A stretch of DNA of 64,000 bases from Salvator merianae (taxonomy: Eukaryota; Chordata; Lepidosauria; Squamata; Teiidae). Within the stretch, counting starts at the first letter, position 1. Every line of letters starts with the position of its first letter. This document shows, piece after piece, positions 18,262 through 30,600 of the stretch. The notes under the pieces are model-generated. The model was not told the origin of the DNA. It did not search any database and was given only the letters and a program-made list of their open reading frames with translations. The stretch covers positions 36,868,019 to 36,932,018 of the forward strand of contig QVOM02000042.1 of NCBI GenBank assembly GCA_003586115.2. The letters are read 5' to 3'. The position numbers and the translations under genes are program-made.

Positions 18262-21200
18262 GTTAGTTCCTGATTCTACAAATTAAATTAGAATCTACAA
18301 GCCAGTTACTCTGAGTTAAATGAAATGCACCTGTCAGCAAGTCCTTCTTACTTAGGCCACCTCCAGGCAGCACCTAAATATAAGCTATTTAGCGATATTC
18401 CCCCAAAAAAGCAGTTGCGGAATAATTGCTGGCTGCCCAGACAGCTGAGTAACTATGCAGGGCAAGCAAAAGGACTTACCCGGACTGGTTGCTTGTTCCT
18501 GTGGTGTCGCGACATGTACATCCAGATATTAAATACCTGGAAGGGTGTGATCTCCGCCCCACATGCAGGCACAGCCACCACTTTAGGTCCAGTTTGGCCC
18601 CGCACGTCCGTGGTGGCCATTTCCAAAATAGCTGATCGCGCAAGCTAGCGTCCCAACCAGGTAAATCCTTTCACTTTTTAAAAAAAAATCCAGGTTGGGA
18701 GTTGATTATTCCACAGTAATATTATTGTGGGATATTACTCCAATATCCCAAGTGCTATGTTGGGATTGCCATGGACAATCCCAACGTGACCCGGAATAAT
18801 TCCAGGTTTTACACCCCATCTGTCAGGAAGTGTAGCGGAATTTGGCCTGGAGTCAGATCACTAGTCAAGCTCAGCGCGTAGCTAGATAGACAAATAAATC
18901 CAGAGACTAGATACTTTCCATTTAACAAACTTTATTTACAGTATCTTCTCAGAGAGAAAACTCTCTCACTCCTTCTACCTCACCTCACCAAACAGCAATA
19001 AACAACATCTCTTATATAGCACACACACAAGACATGAGAATTCTAAATGACGTCATCAACTGTCATCAACTGCCAGCAAGAGTTTGAAAACAACATCATA
19101 AATCTCTTGAGTCATGAAATGCTGACTCATTGTGACTCTTTGTTCCTGACTCAGTTAACTCTTTAGATACTTGACATCATCTTCCACTCAAGAGTTGTAA
19201 ATTACAGATTCAAAAGGAAACTGACACTGTCTCTTCACATTAGTGGGTTCAGGTGACATGGAGGAGGCAGAAATCGCAGGAAAATGCACTCATGCAAAAC
19301 CTTTGTTCATTTGGAGGTGACTGCAACTCAGCAGTAGAGCAGCTGCCTGAAAAAGGGAGAGTTATGGGTCAGTACCAATCTCCCCAAAGAAGGTTTAGTA
19401 AACTGCTTCCATAGCCTTGCCAAGGAAACTTTTGGTTTTGAAGGCATTTGAAGTTTCCTCGTTCCCTTTCCTTGTAGTGGGAAGGGCAGCAGGCATACTG
19501 AGAGCTTTTTCTTTCATGTATCGCCTTTGTCAATAGTTGTGAATAGAGCAATATATTCTGTTTCGTGTTGTTTTCACAAACAAGCAAGCCAAAAATGAAA
19601 AGAGTGGAAAAAGGGAGAGAAATCTGAAAAAGAATCTTAAAAAAAAAAAGTCACTGTCTTTGGAATTCTGTTGGCAACCGGCTTAAGGGTTTTTAAAAAG
19701 GGTTTGGATGCATTCATAGAAGTCAGGGTAGCCAGTGGCTGCTAGTCCTGATGACAGGGTGAATGCCTCTGCAATGGGAGTCAGTTACCTCTGGAAACCA
19801 GCTGCTGGAAGACTGAGCAGAGCAAGCTGTGAGGAAGTATCCTGCTGATGGGCTTCCTTGTGTGGTTGGTTGGTTGACTGGCCACTGTGTGAACAGGCTG
19901 CTGAACTTGATGGGCCTTGGGTTAGATCCAGTGGAGCATTTCTTATATTCTGAGGGAACGAGAGGTGGGATATACAAACTCTGTAGCCCCCACCCAGTTC
20001 CTGGGCCGTCCCAGTCCGAGATGAGAGGAGAAGAAGAAGAAGAAGAACTTGGTTTTTATACCCCACTTTTCTCGGCCGAAGCTGACTCAAAGCAGCTTAC
20101 AAGGTTATTTTTCGCCCGAAGGCTTACATCTGTCTATCTTCCGCATCACACAGTGTGACGCTCCCTATTTATCTACTTGCAATTACTTGCTTTCGAACAG
20201 CTAGGTTCGCTGGAGCTAGAGGCAAGTAGAGGGCACTCATCCCCTCTACACGACAGACAGGGGCCTTGAACTCCAATCCTTCTATTGAAAGATCAGTGCC
20301 TTAGCATTCTCAGGCTTCTGAGCAACCTATGGGTAAGCTGGTTCGAACTACTTAAAGGTTACTCTTTCCAGTCCCAACGGGATGAGGATAGGACTCCAAG
20401 GCTGAAATCCCAGCTGAAATTGTTGCTGATTGTGATGCACTTCTGACCACAGTCCTGGTCCCCAATTGCAGGCTTTGTCTGGGATTTTGGGTCTCTGCTC
20501 ACAGCAGCATTCCGCTTTTTGCTTTGGGGCTTCAGCCACGTAGCCAGTGCTCAGTTGCTTCCATGGCAGCTCCTGTGCCTCCTACCTTGGATCGTGCCCC
20601 TTTCAGGGTGCCAGTAGATGTAGCCTAAATAAAATAAAGAGTTTGCAAGTTCAATAATACATGTTGTTGTTATGCACCTGCTCTTTAAGTACAGAGAGTT
20701 TTAGCTGTCCTACTGCAGGGTTGTGGCTGTTGATTGATATTGTTCATATTTCCTGAAGGATTGCCCATTACCAGCGCTTCCTATTACGCCACCATGACCC
20801 TGGAGCAAGTGAAGCACAACTTCCGCTCTGACACCGACGTTCCTTTGCCGTTACTTGAGGAGAGGCATCGCATACTAAATGAGACCGGGACAGTTCTCTT
20901 GGAAAAATTTGGAGGCTCTTTCCTCACATGTGTTAAGAAAAGTGAAAAAAGTGCCCAGAAATTGCTGCAAATAATAGTGGAAAATTTCCCTTCCTTTAGA
21001 GATGAGGCCACCTTTCAGGTAAGAATCGGCAGTACTTGATGCTGCCAGGTAGAACTCCTCACTAAATGTTGTGAAAATAATGTTTAGCATAGTCATTTAT
21101 TTAGCCTGCTAGGAAGTTAGGCAGTCTTTATTTACTCTGATTTTCCATCGAGAATTTTTTTCTGCACTCTCTTTTCATAACTTCTGATGGCAAACATACC

Positions 21201-24200
21201 ACCCCCAGAGTTCTATGGAAATACAGTCATACTTTGGTAGTCGTCATTAATTGGTTCCAGGAGGTACGATGAGTACCAAAAATGATGGGGACCAAACAAT
21301 TTTTCCCCATAAGGAATAATGTAAATAAATTTAATGTGTTTCCGAACCAAAGACAATGCACATTTTTAAGGCAATATGTAAAAAGATAGGGTGGTATAGC
21401 ATTACTTTACCTGAGAAATAAACCTAAAAATTAATAAATACCTGTACAGTACTTAGATTAAATGCACAAAATGACCACAGAAGTCATGATAAGACCACAA
21501 GGGGATGTGCACAGGGAAAGAGCTACCACGTGAGTAGCGCGTGACCCTTTGTTTCAGCTGGAAAGGATAGCCAGTCACAAGGCAACCTGCACCAACAAGT
21601 TCTAGCTTGCGTGTTGAGTACCAAAGAAACAACGAGTAGCAAGACAAAATTTTCAGGTCAAAATGCGTTGAGTACCAAAATCGATGAGTTTCAAGGCAGT
21701 TGAGTACCAAGGTACCACTGTGCATTTCTAATTACCTCAGAACGTGTTCCACTGACTTTACAAAACTGAGTAATGGAATGCTGTAATCATAGTTTAGAAA
21801 CTAAAGACCAGAGACAATTCTGTGCTTACGTCATACATCTCAGCGTAGTTACCTTAGAAGTCATTCTGTGGGTCACCAAACCACACTTAGCATAAACTTC
21901 CTCTCGTGAGTGGATTTCTCCTCATTCAGTGGAGCTTTTGTGTCTCAGAAGGCAGAGAGTGAGCCCTGCAGTCACCTCAGGTGGTTCCTTTGCTCCAACC
22001 AGGTTTAATGACAGATGATAAACTTTCCTCAGATATACTTTACTCTGCCCTCTCTCTCCGTCAGTTTCTTCCATTGCTACACTCAGGATGTTTCTGAGGA
22101 ATGGCTCAGTTACAGCATTTCTTTCTTTTTGGGAACATTGCTGTCAGTGTATGAATGCATCAGGGGAAGTCACGGCAGCAGCCATAGTTTTAGGGTTCAA
22201 AATCCTGTCTAGAAAGCTTGTTCTTTGACTTTTGCAAAACCAAAGCCAGCCCAAGGGAACACTCTGCAGTGGTTTGCAGGATGCCCCCCCCCCCCAGTGT
22301 GTAGTTGCAGAGATGAGACTGGAGACTTTCAGGAAACAGCTTTTTTAGAGAGTACTTTGACAGTTAAGCACTTACATGGTAACAAACAGCCTAAAAGGGT
22401 CCCGTTCTGCTTGTAAAACCCAATGTGCCCTTACCGACATGGCACACGAGGAGAGCAACATCAAAAAAACTGAAACACTTCCACTTCTATGGTGTTGTTT
22501 CCTCCAGTGGTCCCCCACATCATCTTTTCTGAATCCATCTGAGAGGAGTCTGCAGTTTTAATCCAATTGATATCAGGTGCACATAGCTTAATCAAAATAT
22601 TTCACAGAGCTGTTAACAGAGGACTGAAGGCTAGGTTCATGCAAGCCACTGACTTGGATGTCTCATAAGCCACTTGAGCCAGCCATGAAGGAAGAGTTTG
22701 CCAGGTGGATTACCTAGCTCACCTCTCTCTCCTGGATCCTCCTAGGCATTTGGGGGGGTCTCTCGTTTACCAACCTGGCAGGGGCTGGGGATGCCCGGTG
22801 GCTCTGAGTGCCAAAAAAGGACTGGAGAGCATCTAGTAATGAGAGGTGAACTAAGGGCCCAGTCACACCTAAGTTTTAATCCAGCTTCAGTCCACTTTCA
22901 CATTGAAATAAACCATTAGCAAAGTGAGTAATCATCTTCTTTCCACATTATATAACACAGAAATGGATTTTATGAGTTAGATAATACTGAAAGAAAACAT
23001 CTTATTACTTTGCTGATGTGTTCTTTCACTCTGAAAGCATACTGAAGCTGGATTAAAACTTAGATGTGACAGGACCCTAAGTGTCTGCCTCAGTTCCCTC
23101 ATTCTAGAGCCAAGTATATAAGAATAGCATGCCTGGTTCCAGTGGCTTATGAGCCTTTCAAGACTGTAACTCTTTTGACAAAGAGAAGGGGTAGACACAG
23201 GGATTCTTCACCCTCACCTCCTAAGTGGAATATGAAGCACAGAATCAAGAGGACATTCCTGTCTGAGGTTCTTTAGGAGTATAGATTTCAAGAGCAAGAG
23301 TTCCTAATCCTCAACAATAAAGCTTAGAACCATGATACCACGCAAGAGCCATATGACCAATATTAACTATTCCTTAGAGGTGGATTTCCTGTGTGACTTG
23401 GATCATCAGTCTAGGGAACCTTTGCCACAGATCCACAACCATTAGATCCAGTGACAAGGAAGAAAGCAAGTTCTGAGGAAGCAGTATCCATGATCACATT
23501 CACTCTCAGATTGTTTAATACAGATCGGTTCCCTCCTCTGCTAAACAAGTTTTTGTTGAGCAGAAAGAACAAATCTTAGCTGAAATTTTGACTAAAGTGC
23601 AAGAGCTCATGTTAGGTGGTGCTAAGTCTGCGATCTTTAAAGAGCTGGAGACTTCCGAAAGATCCTAAAATCTATAGGAAAACCTAAGTTCAGAATGGAG
23701 ATCTTGGCTTCCATTAAGGATGCAGTTTAGAAAGAACACTTTCTCAGTTCCATAGAACATAGAGAAATATACATGGATATTCTGATTCACTCAGTTTCCA
23801 TAAAGTTTGGCTGTATCCACACAGACATAAAAAGCATCCCTTGGGAGTCCCAGGAACTGGCCATTCAGATGTGCTTGCCCCTGGGTTGCTCCTAAGTTGA
23901 TCCAAAGAGCCCTGCAAGTTACTTTTCCTGTAGGGCAGTATAAACAACTCTTGGAGCAGCTAGGTTGCCCCCTCCCCTGTGGAAGCATGAAAGGGGGAAA
24001 GCTGACTTGCCAGTAGATATTTTTGCTCCAGAGCTTTCTATTGGACTAGACGTATGGCCAGAAGTTGGCCATTTTTGATCTGTTGGAGGACTCTTCAGTG
24101 CAGGAGCAACAGAGTTCTTTCTTCTTTTGATGTTTTATTCAATCTTGTTAGCTGCCTTTGAGTAGTTATGAAGTAGGTGGAATACAAGTTCGCTTTTTTT

Positions 24201-27200
24201 TTTAAAAGAGTTCTCTGTTGCAGCTACATTCTTGCTGTGGTGCTGGGGCAAATGGTGTTGGTATGCCAAGCCATTCACCTTGGCAGTGGGACCCTTTCCT
24301 CGTGCCCCAGGAGTTGGCTCTTTGGAGCGCCACGTAGATGCAGCCTTTGTTGTATTTTCCTTCAGAAATAAACATTTTCACTTCAAAAGTGTTCTGTGCA
24401 TGTCTCTAGAATATGTATTTTACATTTAAAATGTTGCTTGCTTTTACAAGAATTAGATGCTGAATACTTTCAAACACTGGGATTTACTATAAATAGTTTT
24501 ATTGAGAAATAATGTGTGTAATGGAAATAAGGCCTTGCACCTTTATACAACTGGATTGTTACTTTTGCAAGAGAATGCATAACTGTTTTCTTCTAGCATA
24601 TTACATATTGTGGAGAAAGACCACACTTTCATTACTCTTAGAAGAAAATAGATGCTAGTTATCTCTTCATATTGTGAACACCGTTGCCCTGACAACGGAT
24701 TGAGATCTTGCTAGGCAGAGGTTTGCAGGGCCAGGAAGAAGTATGAGGCAGGATTAGAAGTAGTAAAAATTAATTTGATTTCATAAGTTTAATAAAAATG
24801 GACATTCAAATAAAAGTAAAGTTATGAATAAAATTATAAGCAGATATATAAAGTATTTAGTTGAAGAAAGCCCTGTGGATGCCTTTGTGATTTCGATGTA
24901 TTGTTTCAAAATGCAGTCTTAGTGTTTTCTGCAGATTTTACAAGCTTCTATCTGAACTTTTTATTCAACATAGATCTGCAACATCTTTCATCTCCAGAAC
25001 ATGTGACAGAAGCTAAAAATTGCATTAATCGAAGAGCTAGCTATATTGAAAACTAAGTAAATTGGAGTATTATATCACATTTGCTCATTGACAACTGCCA
25101 TTTGAAAGCCATCATGTTCACTTTCTAGAACTGCATTGCTTCAGAAGAAATCTGGTTCAATATAAAGCTTGTAGATTTAAACAATAATCCACTAAATAGA
25201 GCAGAAGTGCAAAAATAAATCTACAAAAATTCAGAAATCTGCAGTAGATACTTGAATGCTTGACCTATGTCAAAGCATTTGGGGATAGAATAAGAGCAGT
25301 TTCTACTCCTGAAGTACTTGTTAAAAATTTACCTGGTTCCCCATTTTCTGACTTCTCACTTTACAGGAAAAGTGTTACAGTTCAATCCAAGCAGAAAAAC
25401 GTTAATATAGCTTTAATTGACCGACAGAGAATAATTTAGAAAACAAAACAACAGTTGTAGTAGAGATTTACAGACTGCTGATTTTGAGAATACCAGACAC
25501 TTTAAAATGGATGCTTGGCTGAGATCTCCAGGTATTTATGGCACCTGGCTCAGAATGAGGGGAATTAATAGGTCAGGAATATTTGGAAGGTCACAAGTGA
25601 ACAGCCTACATTGACATATGTTACACATGTGACAAATGATATATAGTATTGTTTCTTCTACAAGGTTTTTTTTTTATTAATTTCAATGCAAAATGCTTTT
25701 AAAACAATCTGAGGGAATTAAAAATATTCATCTGGCAATGGGCTGATAAACGTTAGACACAATATGATCAAATTGCTCTCTCCCACTTAATAATCTGCTG
25801 TCCTAAATATACTAAAGCGTGTTGAAATTAACCATAAAGCAGTATTAACCTTTTTCTCCCCTTTTGCTTCTTAGGGAAGAAAGGTGGCTTTGTATAAACG
25901 GGCACAGATCCTTGTAGCTGACACCTGGAGTGTGTTGGAAGGCAGAGGAGATGGTTCCTTCAGTGACATTTCCAGCATAACTATATTTGCTGATTACAGG
26001 ATACCGCAGGTGCTTGTTCACTTGGGAGCCATGAAATACTCAGATGAACTAATGAAAAAACTCAAAGAAGGTAAGAACTGTTCAGGATAAGAATTGGTAA
26101 ACTGTGTTTTTGTAAATATCTTTCCTGTAGAGGAAAAAAACCCATATTGTGCCAGATCTCAAGTGTGCCAGGCTGACTGAAATTTGGATACAGCACATGC
26201 CCCTAGATGGGAGATGTTCCAGTTGCCACTGGCAGTGCATGGAAGTTGCCCTGTGGTCTGGAACTTTCTAGCAGCCACGGCTACTGGCAGTAACCTATGG
26301 GGTGACATTACCTGAGTCCAGTGGAAAGTCTTCATCTTTTTCTTCCCAGTGTTTCAATCCAACAGAATAAGCAACACAGAAGCAGGTAGACTTTAAAAAA
26401 AAAATAGCTGGTGGCTTACTACTGTGTTCTTACTTCCCTTTTGGCAGTGGTAGCTTTTGGATTAGGACAGCAAGGTGGAAAAGGTGAGTTACAGTGTGAC
26501 TCTAAGCCCCATTTTTACCCACCCAAACCAGGAGCCACTGGGTTTTGAAAGCAAGACTTTCAAGCACATCATTGTTCTACCCCTGTGACCCTCATTCCCA
26601 GCCCTTGAGTAACCACTACTCTAATATGTACTCAGTCATCTTCGACCCAAGGCTAACCAATTTCTTCAAAGGAAAATGTAATCTTTCCCCTCTGTAACAG
26701 AGCCGTGAGACAAGGGGTTAATTTCTGTTATGGTTTGCGTGCCCCCCCCCCCAAAAAAAAAAAAAAACACCAAAACCCAGGAAGGTATTCCTTTTTGTGT
26801 AAATATAACGTACTTGCCTGGCTATGTCCATCTGTGCCCAGGACTTTTCTAAGTTTCCCAGAAATACACTGTGGACATCTGTTGTATCTGAGGCCATTCC
26901 AGATGCTCTTTGATGTCTTTGAATCAGCTTCAGGAGGGTATGAGGAGTTGCAGTATGAAAGATGTACTCCATGTCTACTCACATTTCTTTGGATCCCATC
27001 CCCAAAGTAATTTTTTTTTTTTTTATTTAGAAAACTGGACAGGAATGTACTATGTATGAAATCTAAGAGTGCTGGGCCATAAGATTCTTTGTGTTCTCAG
27101 TCCCATTTCACTGAAGTTAAACACTATAGCAACAGAGTAAACCCTGTTGCTTCAATTATTATATTAAGTTTTTAAGGAAAGGCTAGCTGTGACTTCTGGG

Positions 27201-27614
27201 CTTAGACCATTTTACTGATTTCTTCTTCCATTCCTGTTTGTTTTCCAATGTGACTTCATTAAAATTCCTAAATTTATTTCAGACAATTGCAGTATATAGC
27301 AGGAGGGCACAGTCTGTAAATCCTGTTTTTTATGTTTTACTGATTCATATTATCCTCACAGATGCCTGTGGTGTCTTGCAGGGCATTTGTTTCAGTCTGG
27401 AGACAGGCAAGAAGTAGAAATCCGAGGTTGCTCTATTTGGTGTTGTGATCTCATTTGCAATCATCTGCTGGAGCTTTATAAAAAGAAAGGTGAGAACATG
27501 AGTGAGAAGATTAACGCCGTCCTCCTTGATTATTATCTATGGGATTATGCTCGGGATCATCGGGAAGATATGAAAGAAATTCCCTTTCACCGTGTACGTT
27601 GCATCTACTACTAA
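17928..27614 (+). CDS. QNG1: QNG1, queuosine 5'-phosphate N-glycosylase (C9orf64)
   Basis: Qng1 (the DUF2419 family) hydrolyses queuosine 5'-monophosphate and releases the base queuine. TRNA-guanine transglycosylase then inserts queuine at position 34 of tRNAs with GUN anticodons, so this is the salvage step of the queuosine pathway. Four coding exons (17928-18261, 20759-21018, 25875-26070 and 27382-27614) join in frame to 340 codons; human has 341. Conserved stretches are [17 protein letters not shown] (exon 1), [16 protein letters not shown] (exon 2), [13 protein letters not shown] with [17 protein letters not shown] (exon 3) and [15 protein letters not shown] with [17 protein letters not shown] (exon 4). 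It ends RCIYY like human. The start is the ATG aligned with the human start; it has A at -3 and G at +4. The frame is open upstream to an acceptor-like TTTGCAG before 17883, so a 5' UTR intron is likely. Confidence 0.97.
18821..19206 (-). mobile_element. Solo LTR, antisense to QNG1
   Basis: Read on the - strand the 386-base block begins TGTAATTTAC and ends CTTCCTGACA, giving TG...CA ends. It carries a TATA box (TATATAAG at about 19013-19020) and then AATAAA near 18927-18932. That is the U3-R-U5 order of an LTR. No internal gag or pol sequence is attached, and no clear target duplication is visible. It would be transcribed against QNG1. Confidence 0.65.
19650..19970 (+). repeat. Dispersed repeat with shared 3' module (copy 2)
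   Basis: The end GGCCACTGTGTGAACAGGCT...GATGGGCCTTGGG...ATCCAG...TTCTTATATTCT is the same module as at 14.2 kb (inverted), 38.5 kb and 60.6 kb. The upstream part (GGATGCATTCATAG...GGCTGCTAGTCCTGATGAC) is of the kind seen in longer reptile copies. Confidence 0.7.
19985..20160 (+). repeat. Dispersed repeat fragment
   Basis: A GAAGAA run is followed by CTTGGTTTTTATACCCCACTT and CTCAAAGCAGCTTACAAGG. This wording is typical of a common reptile retroposon. Only a fragment is present. Confidence 0.5.
20759..21018 (+). CDS. QNG1: QNG1 coding exon 2
   Basis: Residues 112-198. The exon follows CCTGAAG, completes the glycine codon and reads [20 protein letters not shown]. It ends FRDEATFQ before GTAAGA. 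It includes the conserved [11 protein letters not shown] and KFGGSF stretches. Confidence 0.95.
21224..21720. mobile_element. Tigger-like (pogo/mariner) non-autonomous element
   Basis: The left end is CAGTCATACTTTGGTAGTC. The right end, reverse complemented, is CAGTGGTACCTTGGTACTC. Such CAGT-GTACC-GGT termini are typical of Tigger elements. TA precedes the left end and TG follows the right end, so the TA target duplication is decayed on one side. The interior repeats GAGTACCAAA several times and has no transposase. Confidence 0.72.
22284..22296 (+). repeat. Poly(C) tract
   Basis: A run of C in QNG1 intron 2, inside otherwise unremarkable sequence. Confidence 0.9.
22855..23077. mobile_element. 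Harbinger-like foldback MITE, copy 2
   Basis: A 223-base relative of the element at 15617. It begins GGGCCCAGTCACACCTAAG and ends CTTAGATGTGACAGGACCC, which are inverted copies. It is flanked by TAA on both sides (22852-22854 and 23078-23080). The different but TWA-type flanks of copies 1 and 2 show independent insertions. Confidence 0.88.
23081..25874. other. QNG1 intron 2, rest
   Basis: Nothing firmly recognised. The stretch at 24130-24190 (TTGTTAGCTGCCTTTGAGTA...GGTGGAATACAAG) resembles the tail of reptile SINEs or L2 elements. The part from 24.4 to 25.8 kb is AT-rich. Confidence 0.4.
25875..26070 (+). CDS. QNG1: QNG1 coding exon 3
   Basis: Residues 199-263 plus one base. The exon begins [20 protein letters not shown] and contains [18 protein letters not shown], the most conserved block of the family. 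It ends MKKLKE before GTAAGA. Confidence 0.96.
26071..27381 (+). other. QNG1 intron 3
   Basis: No gene seen. It holds a C run followed by an A run at 26743-26767 and a T run at 27009-27024. Confidence 0.5.
27382..27614 (+). CDS. QNG1: QNG1 coding exon 4 (last)
   Basis: Residues 264-340 and TAA. The exon follows GTCTTGCAG and reads [20 protein letters not shown]; it ends [10 protein letters not shown]. It is the terminal exon, with the poly(A) signal 130 bases on. Confidence 0.96.
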
Positions 27615-27745
27615 TACGTCCTTCTATAATGTTGGTTATTTTACATAGAATTTCTCTGCTGATTTTTTTACTTTGATTCAAACTTCAGTTCTGTAATAAG
27701 TGCACTAAAATTTATTTTTTCCAACCTGGAAATATTTTTGCATCT

Positions 27746-27755
27746 AATAAATAAA
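27746..27755 (+). terminator. QNG1 poly(A) signal
   Basis: Two overlapping AATAAA hexamers (27746-27751 and 27750-27755) 132 bases after the stop codon. The sequence downstream is T-rich. Confidence 0.75.
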
Positions 27756-27789
27756 ATTTGAATTATATTTCTAATATCATACCATAATA

Positions 27790-29277
27790 ATCAGTCCCCA
27801 GATGACTTAAAAATTTGTATGTCTTGTGTTTATAAAGCCTGTTCCATGTATATGTTACCTTCTACCTGGGACCCTTATTACTAATGTCCTGTAACCAGAG
27901 TACCTCCATATATGGAAAATTATGAGTCCAGCAAGCTTTGCTGCTCTGGGGTCAGAGTGCAGGTATGTAACTGGCGTATCCACTTTCAGCGAGGATAGTT
28001 GTCATGTTCTCATCCTGTGTTTGAAGCATTCCAGGAAGTGGAGATGTGCCTGGCCTGCTGGGAGGACCCATGGTGCTCCACGTCCAGAAAGCCTAATAGG
28101 CCTCACAGGTACCCTGGGCAACTGGCAAATAGTTGCACATCTGTGGCTGCAGTCCATTACTGGCTGTCTGGAGACTGAGGTGTGTTGGACAAGGTAGGGC
28201 TATGGATACAATGGGAGGGATGCTGGGCCACGATGTGGCAACACAAGAAGGGGGGAGTGGCTGGGGTGTGATGGGAAAGAGCGGGTTGTGAAATGTTCAG
28301 GGAACTGTCCAACAGGTTCTAGGTTCCAAGTTAGATGGTTAAAACCAGTTAAAAGTACATTAAGAAACACATTTACTGCAGTGGAACTTTTGTATTTTAA
28401 ATTTGTACAAGTATCAAAACACACAACATATCATTACATGTGAAATACTTGAAAATCAAGTCCCAGGTGTTGGCAAAACTTCACATTCAACAGAGCCTTA
28501 AGACACCAAACAAACATGTAGTTAAGTAAACAGTTACTTGCGCAAATACACTATAAAATTTCCTAGCAATTTACAAATAAAGCACAGAAAACAAATTATA
28601 CTTGAATACATTGGTATCTTGTAGCATGATATCCTAACCAGAAATGTTTAAGAATCACTAATGAAAGTTGATGTTATCTATTTGTAGACAGAAACAATAT
28701 AATGCAAGATACAATATATTCAAACCCTCTGGACTGTATGTGCATTTTGCCAAATACAATGTAATAATTCCCAGCAACAGGAAACATGATCTTCTATAAA
28801 CAGCTCCTACTGCATTTCTGTGTTGGTCCTTCAGTTCTCTACATCTGTTTTTTGAGAGACATAACTTGCCTCCTCCCAGTTTCAAGGCAGGAACTACCAC
28901 AGAATTGAAGGAATAGACTTCTATGCACAACAAGTAATTCCACAAACAACCACTGTATCGGTCTCTGAGCAATTTGTAACTAAGGCTAACAAGAGTGATT
29001 ACTGACAAGCAATGACAAATTTGGATAGAGGTTGACGATGTAGGAATATATATGTGTGTGTGTAAAGAATACACAAGTCTGCTGTTCTTTTCCGATCCAC
29101 AGATATGATGAATTCTGAGAAATACTCTCCCCCCCACACACACACATACCCTCTGGGGTGTAAACATAGGATGTAAAGAACTCCTAAAAACTAACTTTTA
29201 AAATACCTTTAGCTCAATGACAGTAGGGTTTAACCAGAAGCAATAAAAATGTTTCTTCTCACCATTAAATACAATAA
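27790..29277. other. Tail-to-tail spacer between QNG1 and KIF27
   Basis: No repeat or ORF of a known family was recognised. A short GT/CA microsatellite region lies at 29046-29062 and 29126-29146. The longest - strand ORF (28658-29167) shows no match. Confidence 0.45.
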
Positions 29278-30163
29278 TTTATTTCCATTGAACTTTTGCA
29301 GACAGCCCTCCAGGCACTGAAGGAATATTGCTAGCATACCATGTATTTAACTGCAATGCTGAATGTGCACTTAGCATAATAAACATTTTGCCCAACAGAC
29401 ATTTCTTCCTTGGAAAGAAAACTGCAGTCTCTCTATTTTGAGGACATATGAAACCGGTATAACCAAACCTGCACTCCAGATGTTATGAAATACATCTTCC
29501 ATGAGTCTTGAACACCAGCCATTCTGGTTAGAGCTGAATTCTACTACCCAGATTATTGGTGGCTTAACAGTTGGCCAGAACCAGAGGCACCAAGTGCTTA
29601 GCTTTCTATTTTAGTATAAATATGCATGGATTAAGTGTAAAGTGCTGCTGATGTTTCTATAAAGACTTTAATTTCAAGGGGCCAAACCATGTTGTCTTTG
29701 AAAGTACAAATACTTTAGACTCTAACCACCTATGTGTTTGTGTGGATAATTATAGTATATAATAAGGAATAACACATACTACAGTAACTAGCTCTTACTA
29801 TACTGTAATTTAAAAAAATCCAGCTACACGATCACAGGAAGCAGTCTGAAATACTTGTTTGATATTTTCCTCAGATATAGTTGAGATTTTACAGGTGCCT
29901 CTTGAACAAGTCTGGGGATTATTTGCAGTACAGGAAATGAGGGTACATTTAAAAAGAAGGCAAAAAATAAAGACCCACAGCAATGTAACAAAAAATGTAA
30001 GGTCAAATGTTCTTTGGCTTCAGCCATTTGTATTAGGTTTATAAATAATCAAAAGAAGATGAAATATAATGTGAGATCCAGCAATTAGGGTTAAGCCATA
30101 CAAATATCATACCTGCCTGAAATAAACCAGGAGGAAAAGAACTTTGAAAAGTTACGAAGATAA
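29278..30163 (-). other. KIF27: KIF27 3' UTR (candidate), with poly(A) signal
   Basis: The first canonical AATAAA on the - strand after the KIF27 stop is at 29278-29283, giving a 3' UTR of about 0.9 kb. The extent is inferred from this signal alone. Confidence 0.5.
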
Positions 30164-30600
30164 CTATACACTGTGGTCATTACGTTTTTTAGGTATTTCA
30201 GTTGGCTCAACAGGAAGAGAATTTACAAGTGCAAGGCCCGGGCGCCTTGAAGAAAGTTCTGAAGCAGGGATAACACGCAATTCTTTTCGGGAAAGTTTTA
30301 TTGGGGTCACTCCTTGGAGCTGCATCACAGTCTCTCGTGCCTGAGAATGACAGAATACTTGGGGGTGAGATTTTGTTGACCCCTGTGCCGTTCCTGCTTG
30401 CTCTTCAAAACTGTTAGGCACACTGTGTACCAGATGTACAGGGTCTTCTTTAGATTTGTGTACACTCTGCTGTGTTCCTAAACCAATGACTGCCTTGTTT
30501 GTTTCTTGTATGTTCCCTCCTAATTTGGATGTACATCTGCATTCTTCTGATGAGAGCCTGACAGGTTCTTTGTTCAGTGTTCCTTCACTAGAACAGTTGC
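30164..30600 (-). CDS. KIF27: KIF27 exon 17 (last coding exon)
   Basis: Residues 1250-1394 and TAG. It begins [20 protein letters not shown] and ends PKKRNDHSV. The [20 protein letters not shown] block matches the human GVTPVKLCRKELRQISALEL. The rest of the exon is poorly conserved and low in structure. Confidence 0.92.

Larger units (their letters stand above)
18262..20758 (+). other. QNG1 intron 1
   Basis: This intron holds an antisense solo LTR (18821-19206) and two dispersed repeat fragments (19650-19970 and 19985-20160). Sequence at 18690-18810 has small inverted repeats, but no element was identified. 20160-20750 shows nothing recognised. Confidence 0.6.

Noticed and set aside
28658..29167. 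169-codon ORF on the - strand near the KIF27 3' end
   Set aside because: It lies beyond the KIF27 stop and the first poly(A) signal, and its sequence has no family features.
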